Shown: positions 47,086 through 55,286 of the stretch, piece by piece
Position numbering within the stretch: the stretch's first letter is position 1
Layout: the number at the start of each line of letters is the position of its first letter
Assembly (NCBI RefSeq): GCF_003837865.1
Contig: NZ_RQIS01000002.1
Coordinates: forward strand, 186,001 to 250,000
Source of the DNA: Paraburkholderia dinghuensis
Lineage (GTDB): Bacteria > Pseudomonadota > Gammaproteobacteria > Burkholderiales > Burkholderiaceae
Length of the DNA: 64,000 nucleotides
Direction of reading: 5' to 3'
Position numbers and translations under genes: made by a program
The notes under the pieces: generated by a model
Told to the model about the DNA's origin: nothing
The model's input: the letters and a program-made list of their open reading frames with translations, nothing else
Database searches by the model: none

Positions 47086-48549
47086 TTGAATAACACGCTT
47101 GAAGCAGCCCTCGCGCGCACTTCGCCGCGCATCACGCCGCCACCTGTGCCGCTCGCGAGCATCGTGATTCATCTCGGCGTCGTGGTGCTCTGGCTCGTGC
47201 TCTTCGCGCGCGCATTCTTTCTGCAGGGCGTCGTTGCGTGGTCAACGGGAATTGCCTATGTCATCTACGATACCGTGCTGCTGGTATTCGTTGCGTGGAA
47301 GGCTCGTGTGCTGCTGACGCCGGACGGCATACCCGATGCGGTTGTTGAGGCGTCCCGCCAGCCGACGCTCGGCGTGATAGTCGCGGCGCACAACGAGGCC
47401 GCTGTTCTGCCGATCACGCTTGACGCGCTGTTCGCGCAGACGCATGCGCCGCAACAGATCGTGATCGCCGACGACGGCTCGACCGACGGTACAGCGGCGC
47501 TGCTCGTCGAGCGATATGGACTCGCCGATCCGGGCGAAGGGCAACTGGGCGCGCCTTCCTCGCGATATCCGAATCTGCGCTGGCTGAAACTGCCGCACAG
47601 CGGCAAGGCGCGTGCGCTGAACGCGGCGTTGATCGCCGTCGACACCGATACGCTCATGACAGTCGACGCGGATACGTTGCTCGACCCCGATGCCTGCGCG
47701 GCGATGGTCCACGCTTTCGGGCGTGATCCTGCACTCGTGGCGGCGGCGGGCCTGCTTGCGCCGGTGTGCAACAAATCGCTGAGCGGCCGCTTTTTCCAGT
47801 GGTTCCAGACCTACGAGTACATCCGCAATTTCATCTCGCGCTTCGCGTGGATGCGCGCGGACAGTCTGCTGCTGGTGTCGGGGGCGTTTGCGTGTTTTCG
47901 TCGCGACGCCGTGATGGCGGTCGGCGGTTTCGATCCGCATTGTCTTGTCGAGGACTACGAACTGATTCATCGCCTGCGCCGCTATTCGACGCGCGAGCGA
48001 CTCGGCTGGGACGTTCGCGTGATAGGCGCGGCCCGCGCGCGAACCGACGCGCCTGGAACGCTCGTGAGTTTCCTGCGCCAGCGGCGCCGGTGGTTCGCAG
48101 GCTTCCTGCAGACGCAGTACTGGTATCGCGACATGACCGGCAATCCGCGATACGGCAAGCTCGGCCTCATGATGCTGCCGGTCAAGGCGTTCGATACGAT
48201 GCAGCCGATTTATGGACTCACGGCCTTTGCATTGTTGCTCGGTTTTCTCTTTGCCGGCCACTTCACGATCGTGTTGCCGGTGCTCGGTGTGATCGTCGGG
48301 AAGATCGTCATCGATCTCTCGTTTCATCTGTATTCGGTGCACCTGTACCGGCGCTGGAGCGGCGATCACGCGAGTTCAAGCTTCGGCATGGCGTTGCTGG
48401 CGGCCATTTTCGAGCCGTTTTCGTTCCAGTTGATGCGCCACAGCGGCGCGGCACTCGGCTGGGTTCACTTTCTGCTGGGCCGCCGCAAGTGGGGTGTGCA
48501 GGAGCGAACTGGCCTGAATGCGCGGGGCGACACCGTCCCGTTGCGATGA
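47086..48549 (+). CDS. Membrane family-2 glycosyltransferase (processive, BcsA/PgaC-like)
   Basis: A 487-residue protein with two N-terminal helices (about 25-75), a cytoplasmic GT-A domain and at least three C-terminal helices. The GT2 signature is complete: ADDGSTDGT, TVDADT (DXD), LVEDYELIHRLRR (ED) and RQRRRWFAG (QxxRW), the last being typical of processive polysaccharide synthases. The sugar polymer is not identifiable. The TTG start is supported by AAAGGG at seven bases; the ATG five bases earlier is out of frame. Confidence 0.87.
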   Translation: MNNTLEAALARTSPRITPPPVPLASIVIHLGVVVLWLVLFARAFFLQGVVAWSTGIAYVIYDTVLLVFVAWKARVLLTPDGIPDAVVEASRQPTLGVIVAAHNEAAVLPITLDALFAQTHAPQQIVIADDGSTDGTAALLVERYGLADPGEGQLGAPSSRYPNLRWLKLPHSGKARALNAALIAVDTDTLMTVDADTLLDPDACAAMVHAFGRDPALVAAAGLLAPVCNKSLSGRFFQWFQTYEYIRNFISRFAWMRADSLLLVSGAFACFRRDAVMAVGGFDPHCLVEDYELIHRLRRYSTRERLGWDVRVIGAARARTDAPGTLVSFLRQRRRWFAGFLQTQYWYRDMTGNPRYGKLGLMMLPVKAFDTMQPIYGLTAFALLLGFLFAGHFTIVLPVLGVIVGKIVIDLSFHLYSVHLYRRWSGDHASSSFGMALLAAIFEPFSFQLMRHSGAALGWVHFLLGRRKWGVQERTGLNARGDTVPLR

Positions 48550-48684
48550 CCCCGCGCAGTCCCGGCACTTCGCGTCTTGCCGGCCACCTGCATTGGTCTG
48601 ATGTGAGCGGCATTTGTCTTGCTCTCCCGTTGATATCGCCGTCATGCGCGCGTGACGGCGTTCCAGCCAATCAGGGAGATAGTC

Positions 48685-48843
48685 ATGCAAAGGCTCAGCC
48701 TAATCGCTCTCGTATTGCCGCTCACGCTGGCGGGATGTCTTTCGTTCAGCAGCAGCGATCCGAACCCGCCGCCGCCCCGCACGGTGGTCGTTCCCCAGCC
48801 CGGTCCCGTGCCGCCGGGGACGGTATGCGTCTCGCCGTGTTGA
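48685..48843 (+). CDS. Small proline-rich lipoprotein
   Basis: A 52-residue protein behind AGGGAG. MQRLSLIALVLPLTLAGC ends in a lipobox (LAGC). The mature part FSSSDPNPPPPRTVVVPQPGPVPPGTVCVSPC is extended, proline-rich and ends in two Cys. Similar short PPP-TVVV lipoproteins occur widely in Burkholderia with unknown function; they may span the periplasm or bind the envelope. Confidence 0.7.
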   Translation: MQRLSLIALVLPLTLAGCLSFSSSDPNPPPPRTVVVPQPGPVPPGTVCVSPC

Positions 48844-48876
48844 TCGTGCGGCGCAGTGCCAGACGGGTGATGCGCG

Positions 48877-49536
48877 TTAGCGTGATGCGGCTTCGGTGCG
48901 CGCGACAGCTGCACGCGCCTCGCGCATCAGACTCCCTGAAAACTGGGTGTCTTTCACATTGATTAGTCCTGCTGAGCGCAGTGCGCGCGCCGTCCACGTG
49001 TTGCAGGTGTGAAAGGCGTCGTAAGTGCCGGACGCCGCGAAAAACAGGCTGCCGGGGTAGGGGCCGTCTGCAAGACGTTGCGGATTTCCCGCGGCGTCGG
49101 TTTCGAACGATTCGCGCAGGAAGCGCTGGACACCGTCGAGACCGGCGTCCCCGACCGGCGCTTCGATTACGTTCTCTGCGCCGAACGCTTCCTCCGGTGT
49201 GGCGCGCAGCACTGTCATCAGGAGGGCGGCGCGGCTCGGAAATAGCGCCGCGACCATGGTAAGCGGATCGTGCTGACGTTCGACCACGTACTGTCTCTCG
49301 CCGAATCCGAAGCACAACACGCTCGCACCAACGAACCCGCGTGCGAGCGTCATGACCCACGCGTCAACGTCCTGTACGCGCAAACACACATCGGTGTGCC
49401 AGTCGCGCTGAACGACCGCGACGGATGTGTGAGCCTGACCGGTTTCGACGACATCAACAGGCGTATGCATCGGCGGATCGGTTGCTGTGCAGGCGGCCAG
49501 CGCAAGCAGCAGGACCTGGCACGTTTGCCGCGCCAT
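48877..49536 (-). CDS. DUF2459-family putative lipoprotein
   Basis: A 219-residue protein. From Met 49536, the sequence MARQTCQVLLLALAACTATD gives a lipoprotein signal with Cys in LAAC; a start 14 codons earlier is possible. The domain has VAVVQRDWHTDVCLRVQDVD, CFGFGERQYVVER and FHTCNTWTARALRSAGL, characteristic of DUF2459. The conserved His (DWHT) and Cys (TCNTW) suggest a cysteine-peptidase-like or amidase fold, which is inference. No partner genes are evident. Confidence 0.75.
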   Translation of the reverse strand: MARQTCQVLLLALAACTATDPPMHTPVDVVETGQAHTSVAVVQRDWHTDVCLRVQDVDAWVMTLARGFVGASVLCFGFGERQYVVERQHDPLTMVAALFPSRAALLMTVLRATPEEAFGAENVIEAPVGDAGLDGVQRFLRESFETDAAGNPQRLADGPYPGSLFFAASGTYDAFHTCNTWTARALRSAGLINVKDTQFSGSLMREARAAVARTEAASR

Positions 49537-50194
49537 CGATCGCAGGACGTTCCGGCTCGTCGTGCCACTTTCGACCATAAAGCGTGCTTCCCAGACGTAT
49601 CACGCATAGAGCCCGCATGCGCCGTGCCAGCGTTGCCAGAGCGCTCGCGTTGCGTAGACAGACGCCGTCGGGCGATATCGCGGGCGTGCTGAATCCGGCC
49701 TGCGCGCCGCGACTGTTCGGCATGGCAGCCATGGTTGCGCATAGGAAACGTGTGGATCGCCGCGGACGGTGCAGAGGGTAAAGTGCCAGTCCGATCAAGG
49801 AGTTGCCGCGATGGCGGTGCGGTTATCAACAGGCTTGTGCACGGAATCTGTGGACAAACCGGGTCGACCCGGTCAGTGCCTGTCGCAGCGCATTCGGGAG
49901 AAGTTCGTTTCCGATCAGGGAGTTGGCTTCGCTATCCAGGTGTTACCCACAGGGCTGTCCAGAGAAACTGTGCATAACCTGGTCCGCCAGGCTAGCGATT
50001 GTCGCGGACGACGCGAACACGCTTCCGCACTTCGCAAAGCACCGCCGCGCAACGCGCACGCGCTCCAGATACTGGCGTATCGTTGCGCTTCCTTGCACGA
50101 CTTCGCGATCCCACTCGATAATCGCGGTCGATATGGCCTTCATGCGACACGGTGCGGGCCGACCACTCACTTTCCCGCCACTCTCCGCCGCGCC
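49537..50194. other. Non-coding region with duplicated DnaA-box-like block
   Basis: These 658 bases lie between a minus-strand lipoprotein gene and the MFS gene. The MFS frame stays open through most of it, but its translation here is not membrane-protein-like. The duplicated block at 49790-49977 is listed below. Confidence 0.5.
49790..49977. repeat. Two copies of a 120-bp-spaced block with paired DnaA-box-like 9-mers
   Basis: TCCGATCAAGGAGTTG (49790) recurs as TCCGATCAGGGAGTTG (49910), exactly 120 bases on. In each copy an inverted pair of 9-mers follows. These are TTATCAACA ... TGTGGACAA (49823-49857) and TTACCCACA ... TGTGCATAA (49943-49977), both separated by exactly 17 bases. The last, read in reverse, is TTATGCACA, a full match to the TTATNCACA DnaA box; the others differ by one or two bases. 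Confidence 0.6.
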
Positions 50195-51565
50195 GTGCTC
50201 AACAATTCGCGCTTTGCCGGTCTACTCCGTATCCCGGGTTTCCTTCCGCTTGCTGGCGCGACCCTCATGTTAGGCGTGGCGATGTCCTTCACGGCGCCTT
50301 ATCTGTCTCTGTTCGGCATCGAGCGCGCGGGCATGACGCCGTTCAGGCTGGGCATATTCATGACCGCGATCGCGACGAGCGGCGTCATAGCCAGCACGGC
50401 AGCCGGCCGTTTCAGCGACGCGACCGGCAAGCATCGCGTGCTGCTGCTCGTGTCGCTCGGTGCGGCGACGCTTGGCTATCTGAGTCTGTGCGTCGTGCGC
50501 GACTACCGGTTGCTGCTCGCGGTTGGCATCGCGTTTATCGGTGCGGGCGGCTGCGCGCTATCGCTGGTTTTCTCCTTCAGCCGCGCCGCGCTGCCCGCTG
50601 CGGACGATGCGGAGCGCACGTTCGCTAGCGCAACATTGCGCACGATTCTCTCTGCGGCGTGGGTGTTTGGCCCGGCGGTCGGTGCGCTCGTTCTCGCGGC
50701 CGCCGGGTTTTACGGCCTGTTCCTGTTCGCCGCCGCGAGTTTTGCTGCGTGCGGCGCGATTGTGTGGCGTATGCGCGAGCCGCGCGTCGACGAGCATGCT
50801 TCCCAGCACCTGATGCCGCGTCCCACGGCCCGGTCGGTTGAACTGGACACAGCCGACATGGCGCAACACGCGGGCCAGCAGCTCACGCAGGCCGAAGTGC
50901 AGCCGGTCAACTCGCCGGGGCATGCACGCGCCGCGCGGGGACAACGTGAGCGCGTGCCCGAGGAGGTGTCGTCGGACGGGATCATGCGTGCGGTCGTCGC
51001 GCTGACGCTGATTGGCCTCGCGGCAAATGCAACGATGATCGTGTTGCCGCTCTACATCGTTCACGGGCTGAATGGCACGCGGCTTGACGTTTCGATCATG
51101 CTGGGCCTCGGCGCGTTCATGGAGATTCCCATGATGCTCGCGCTGGGCGCGCGCGCCTCCGTGCTGAACAAGCCGCGCTGGCTCGCCGCGTGCGCGATTG
51201 TGCATGGGGTTTACTTCGTTGCGATGTCCGCGGCGCCGGGCGTCAATGCGCTGATTCCGATGCAGATACTGAACGCGTTCGTGGTGGCCGTGACTTCGTG
51301 CCTTGGCATGACCTACGTGCAGGACCTCATGCCCGCGACGCCGGGACGTGCGACGGCGTTGTTTTTCAATGCGGCGCGGCTCGGGTCGATACTATCGGGT
51401 GTGCTTTCGGGGATGCTCGTGCAGGCGTTCGGCTATCGCGGCACATTCCTGTTCTGCGGCTTGCTCGCTGTATGTGCCCTCGTATTGTTTGCCGTGCGCG
51501 GCGAACACTATCCGAAGATCGCGCGCGCCGCGCGGCAGTTCCTGCGCGAGCGTACCGGACGCTAG
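50195..51565 (+). CDS. MFS sugar-efflux-like transporter (SetA/SetB group)
   Basis: A 456-residue transporter with twelve predicted helices. PGFLPLAGATLMLGVAMSFTAPYLSLFGIERAGMTPFRLGIFM matches the start of the sugar efflux (Set) family. The first half carries SDATGKHR and a typical MFS loop, followed by an unusually long hydrophilic central loop of about 75 residues, then the second half. The start is uncertain: homology begins near the GTG at 50195, while the frame continues far upstream into repeat DNA. It could export sugars or sugar analogues. Confidence 0.75.
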   Translation: MLNNSRFAGLLRIPGFLPLAGATLMLGVAMSFTAPYLSLFGIERAGMTPFRLGIFMTAIATSGVIASTAAGRFSDATGKHRVLLLVSLGAATLGYLSLCVVRDYRLLLAVGIAFIGAGGCALSLVFSFSRAALPAADDAERTFASATLRTILSAAWVFGPAVGALVLAAAGFYGLFLFAAASFAACGAIVWRMREPRVDEHASQHLMPRPTARSVELDTADMAQHAGQQLTQAEVQPVNSPGHARAARGQRERVPEEVSSDGIMRAVVALTLIGLAANATMIVLPLYIVHGLNGTRLDVSIMLGLGAFMEIPMMLALGARASVLNKPRWLAACAIVHGVYFVAMSAAPGVNALIPMQILNAFVVAVTSCLGMTYVQDLMPATPGRATALFFNAARLGSILSGVLSGMLVQAFGYRGTFLFCGLLAVCALVLFAVRGEHYPKIARAARQFLRERTGR

Positions 51566-51935
51566 TCCGTGCGCGGCATTGGCGAGCCGAAGTGACCAGT
51601 GAATTCGCCAGCGATTGCAGGGCAGATCCGCCGTTACCCAGTGCGCCGAGACGATCCGCGCTGCAACGTCCGAATACTTCGCATACGAACGAGTCTTCGA
51701 GCAGCGTGGCGTCGCAGTTGAAAGGAGCGGGCGCACCGAAACCCGGGTGAGCACCGTGTCGAATGCGGGCCGCTCGAACGCCATTCAGCGTCGGGTGCTT
51801 CGGCATGGGCCTCGCGACGCGCCAATTCGAGACCGAATGCCAATAAATTGCATATGACCGTGGCAAGCGGCGACCGGCGATTCCAGCGATAGACTGGCGG
51901 CGAGCGTTGCGCGAAGTCAAATTTACCAATCTGCA

Positions 51936-52068
51936 GAAGGGACCCTTCCTGGTGCGCGGGTTAATCCCCGTTTGAGAAGGGGGTAGAGTCCAAATTACTT
52001 GCGTACTGCAACCCCTGACGCATAGTGAGAGTTCAGCCCCGGCCAGATGATGGCCGGGGCTTTTTTTT
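51936..52068 (+). ncRNA. Candidate small RNA
   Basis: No protein gene ends close to the strong terminator at 52036; the nearest plus-strand stop is 470 bases away. The stretch before it folds locally: GAAGG-gac-CCTTC (51936-51948) and CGGG-ttaat-CCCG (51957-51969). This is what an intergenic sRNA would look like. The 5' end and promoter are not evident, so it stays a candidate. Confidence 0.35.
52036..52068 (+). terminator. Strong rho-independent terminator
   Basis: GCCCCGGCCA pairs perfectly with TGGCCGGGGC around GATGA and is followed by eight T. Confidence 0.9.
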
Positions 52069-52118
52069 CGCCCACCGCGGCAACGGGAGGTGGAATAGCA
52101 GTTGACTTTGCAAGTTAT

Positions 52119-52147
52119 TTAACAGAAAGCAACAAGTAAGGTATTAT
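52119..52147 (+). promoter_or_regulatory. Promoter for the nuoM-cyo region
   Basis: TTAACA (52119-52124), a 17-base spacer and TATTAT (52142-52147) give a good sigma-70 match in an AT-rich stretch. Transcription would start near 52154 and leave a leader of about 355 bases before the nuoM ATG. Confidence 0.6.
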
Positions 52148-52508
52148 TCGGCCCGCTCCGCGGCCACGGGTGCCTCGCGCGAGCAAGTTGGGACACCTGG
52201 ACAGCCCGTCTGCTGGTACAAATTGCCGCGCAAGCGCGCAGATGTCGTATTTCACTAACATGAGAAGTCAAGTAAAAACAATGATTTGAGTCAACGCCTG
52301 ATCTGGCTTGTATTGTTGCGCTGCAAAACTTCCTCATTCCGTTTACTCTCGTTAACCCTTGAGCGTGTGTGGTTCTTTGCCGCAAGGCTGACAAATTCAT
52401 TTCAGTCTGTCTGGCCCGAGTTTCATCCCGCGAACCCCTTTCATTTTTCTTTCGTTCCTTTCGGAGCGAAGACGCACTATTCCCTGAGCATTTGTAAGGT
52501 CTTGTGAA

Positions 52509-54053
52509 ATGCATTCCGTCCCGTTACTGAGTCTGGCGATCTGGATTCCCATCCTGTTCGGCGTGGCCGTGCTGCGCCTGGGGTCCGATCGTCACCCGCA
52601 GCGCGCGCGCTGGCTGGCGCTCGCCGGCGCCGTCGTCGGTCTGCTGCTGACCCTGCCGCTGATCACCGGCTTCGACAACCATGTCGCGGCCATGCAGTTC
52701 GTCGAGTACCGCGACTGGCTGCCGGCGTTCGGCGTGGCGATGCGTCTCGGGATCGACGGCATTTCGCTGTGGCTCGTCGTGCTGACCGCATTCACGACGC
52801 TCGTGATCGTGATTGCGTCGTGGAAGTCGATCACCGTGCGCGTCGCCCAGTATTTCGGCGCGTTCCTGATTCTCTCGGGGCTGATGGTCGGCACCTTCGC
52901 GGCGACCGACGGCATGCTGTTCTTCGTCTTCTTCGAGGCCACGCTGATCCCGCTGTACCTGCTGATCGGCACGTGGGGCAACGAGCGCCGCACGTATGCC
53001 GCGGTGAAGTTCTTCTTTTTCTCGTTGGCCGGCTCGCTGCTGATGCTCGTGTCGATGCTGTATCTCTACGGCCAGTCGCACACGTTCGACATGTCCGCGT
53101 GGCACGAACTGCAACTCGGCTTCCTGCCGCAGATTTTCGTTTTCATCGGCTTTTTCGCGGCCTTCGCAGTGAAGGTGCCGATGTGGCCGTTCCACACGTG
53201 GCTGCCCGACGTTCACCTCGAAGCGCCGACCGGCGCCACCGTGATGCTCGCGATGCTCAAGCTGGGCGGCTACGGTTTCCTGCGCTTTACGCTGCCGATC
53301 ACACCGGATGCCGCGCACTTCTTCTCGCCGGCCATCATCGCGCTGTCGCTCGTCGCGGTGATCTACGCGAGCCTGCTCGCGCTGGCGCAAACCGACATGA
53401 CCAAGCTGCTCGCGTACTCGACTGTCGCGCACATGGGCCTCGTCACGCTCGGTCTCTTCCTCTTCAACCAGATCGGCACCGAAGGCGCGATCGTGCAGAT
53501 GATCTCGTACGGCTTCGTGTCGGGTGCGATGCTGCTGTCGATCGGCGTGCTGTTCGACCGCACGAAAACGCGCTCGATCGCGGACTACGGTGGCGTCGTC
53601 AACACGATGCCGCGCTACGCCGCGTTCCTGATGCTGTTCGCGATGGCCAACCTCGGCCTGCCTGGCACGTCGGGCTTCGTGGGCGAGTTCATGGTCATCA
53701 TGGGCGCGATCCGCGTGAACTTCTGGATCGGCGCGGTGGCCGCGACGACCGTCATTCTGAGCGCGGCATACACCCTGTGGATGTACAAGCGTGCGATCTT
53801 CGGCGCGGTGGCGAACAAGACCGTGGCGAAGCTGACCGACATCGGCGCCCGCGAATCGCTGATCTTCGTTTCGCTTGCAGCGCTGGTGCTGGCGATGGGT
53901 GTCTATCCGAAGCCCTTCACCGATGCGATCGAAGTGTCGGCGGCGAATCTCGTCACGGAGGCGGGACGCTCGAAGCAGCCGTCGGACGATGGCGTACCGG
54001 CCGATGCAGTGCGCGCTGGCGCGGATATCCACGCACAGCACTCGCCGACGTAA
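52509..54053 (+). CDS. Orphan NuoM-like proton-pumping subunit
   Basis: A 514-residue membrane protein of about 14 helices in the NuoM/antiporter family. Key proton-pathway residues are present: Glu in FFVFFEATLIPLYLLIGTWG and Lys in FAVKVPMWPFHTWLPDVHLEAPT, followed by AHMGLVTLG and NLGLPGTSGFVGEF. It reads as a true NuoM, yet no nuoA-L or nuoN gene flanks it. Instead, cyoABCD follows 338 bases downstream. It may be a paralogue recruited to a separate ion-translocating complex or a dispensable duplicate. The start follows AAGG at eleven bases. Confidence 0.88.
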   Translation: MHSVPLLSLAIWIPILFGVAVLRLGSDRHPQRARWLALAGAVVGLLLTLPLITGFDNHVAAMQFVEYRDWLPAFGVAMRLGIDGISLWLVVLTAFTTLVIVIASWKSITVRVAQYFGAFLILSGLMVGTFAATDGMLFFVFFEATLIPLYLLIGTWGNERRTYAAVKFFFFSLAGSLLMLVSMLYLYGQSHTFDMSAWHELQLGFLPQIFVFIGFFAAFAVKVPMWPFHTWLPDVHLEAPTGATVMLAMLKLGGYGFLRFTLPITPDAAHFFSPAIIALSLVAVIYASLLALAQTDMTKLLAYSTVAHMGLVTLGLFLFNQIGTEGAIVQMISYGFVSGAMLLSIGVLFDRTKTRSIADYGGVVNTMPRYAAFLMLFAMANLGLPGTSGFVGEFMVIMGAIRVNFWIGAVAATTVILSAAYTLWMYKRAIFGAVANKTVAKLTDIGARESLIFVSLAALVLAMGVYPKPFTDAIEVSAANLVTEAGRSKQPSDDGVPADAVRAGADIHAQHSPT

Positions 54054-54391
54054 TCACCCGGGTTTGACTGCGCATGCGCGCTGCCACATCTCACGATGTG
54101 GTAGAGCGCGTGCGTGGCCATAAAAAGGTTGCGACCGCAACCCCCTAAAAAGCGTTGCGCTGAATCTGCGGCGAACGGACGCAGGACCCGGTGTGCAAGG
54201 GCTCGCCAGATGCGGCGACCCGCGGCCGTTCTGTGCGACATAGTGTCTCAGCGTCGTTTTGGCAAGGATCAATTTACGTATTCGTTGATTGTTTTTTATC
54301 AAAGCGGCTGTATGATTCGGGCGCGCTTTCTTTGCGTGACGTCAGGGAATGTGCCCGAGACTACTCAATGATTGAAATTCAGGCAAACGTG
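54054..54391. other. Intergenic region before cyoA
   Basis: This 338-base region has two stems soon after nuoM: CCACATC-tcac-GATGTGG (about 54083) and GGTTGCG-ac-CGCAACC (54127-54142), neither with a T-run. An AT-rich stretch follows, with TTGAT (54285-54289) and ATCAA (54298-54302) as an inverted pair, then TATGAT at 54312, probably the cyo promoter region. Confidence 0.45.
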
Positions 54392-55279
54392 ATGAAAAGA
54401 ACGACCTTGAAAAGGTTATTGCTTCCCGTCGCAGCCGGACTGGCCGCGTGCCTTTCGGGGTGCAACATGGAAATTCTCGATCCCAAAGGCAGCATCGGGG
54501 TGGCCGAGAAACAACTGATCGCAACTTCCACCTTCGTGATGCTGATCGTGGTGGTCCCCGTGATCCTGCTGACGCTGTGGTTCGCTTACCGCTATCGCGC
54601 GTCGAACCGCAACGCCACGTACGCACCGAAATGGGCGCACTCCACGGCCATCGAAATCGTGGTCTGGACCATTCCCGCGCTCATCATCCTCTTCCTCGGC
54701 ATCCTCACCTGGAGGAGCACGCACGAGCTCGATCCGTACAAGCCGCTCGAATCGAACGTGAAGCCGATTAACGTGGAAGTCGTCGCGCTCGACTGGAAGT
54801 GGCTCTTCATCTATCCGGACCTCGGCATCGCGTCGGTGAACCAGCTGGCCGTGCCGGTCGGTACGCCCGTGAATTTCCGCATCACGTCGGATTCGGTGAT
54901 GAACTCGTTCTTCATCCCGCAACTCGGCACGCAGGTCTACGCGATGGCGGGCATGCAGACGCGCCTGCACCTGATCGCGGACGAGGCGGGCACGTACCAG
55001 GGCCTGTCGGCGAACTTCAGCGGCAAGGGCTTCTCGGACATGAAGTTCAACACGCTCGCGACGAACCAGCAGGATTTCGACGCGTGGGTCAAGAAGGTGA
55101 AGGCGTCGTCGACGCAGCTCTCGATGGATCAATACTCGACGGTCGCGCAACCGAGCGAGAAGGCACCGGTTCAGTACTTCTCGACGGTCGATCCGAAGCT
55201 CTTCACCAACATCATCGCGAAGTACAACAACGGCCACGTCACCGATTTCGACGACGCGTCGTGCGGTACGAAGGGGTAA
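54392..55279 (+). CDS. cyoA: Cytochrome bo3 ubiquinol oxidase subunit II
   Basis: A 295-residue lipoprotein with two membrane helices. The signal ends in a lipobox LSGC, then [19 protein letters not shown], then FAYRYRASN. The periplasmic cupredoxin domain has [28 protein letters not shown] and [28 protein letters not shown]. The CuA Cys and His ligands of cytochrome c oxidases are absent, as expected for a quinol oxidase. ATG 54392 is preferred over 54368 by signal-peptide shape and an AGG upstream. It is first of cyoABCD. Confidence 0.92.
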   Translation: MKRTTLKRLLLPVAAGLAACLSGCNMEILDPKGSIGVAEKQLIATSTFVMLIVVVPVILLTLWFAYRYRASNRNATYAPKWAHSTAIEIVVWTIPALIILFLGILTWRSTHELDPYKPLESNVKPINVEVVALDWKWLFIYPDLGIASVNQLAVPVGTPVNFRITSDSVMNSFFIPQLGTQVYAMAGMQTRLHLIADEAGTYQGLSANFSGKGFSDMKFNTLATNQQDFDAWVKKVKASSTQLSMDQYSTVAQPSEKAPVQYFSTVDPKLFTNIIAKYNNGHVTDFDDASCGTKG

Positions 55280-55286
55280 AGCAAGC

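Larger units (their letters stand above)
51566..52508. other. Long intergenic region with terminator, promoter and possible small RNA
   Basis: These 943 bases contain no recognised protein gene. They hold a strong terminator (52036-52068) with structured sequence before it, and a good promoter (52119-52147) far upstream of nuoM. See the separate entries. Confidence 0.55.

Noticed and set aside
49769..50194. N-terminal extension of the MFS transporter
   Set aside because: The frame passes through the duplicated DnaA-box-like DNA and gives no signal or helix; transporter homology begins near 50195.
52524..54041. 505-codon open frame antisense to the nuoM-like gene
   Set aside because: It has the same charged, low-information composition caused by third-position GC bias. 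The NuoM frame is unmistakable.
54285..54302. FNR box before cyoA
   Set aside because: TTGAT and ATCAA are present, but eight bases separate them instead of four, so it does not meet the FNR spacing.
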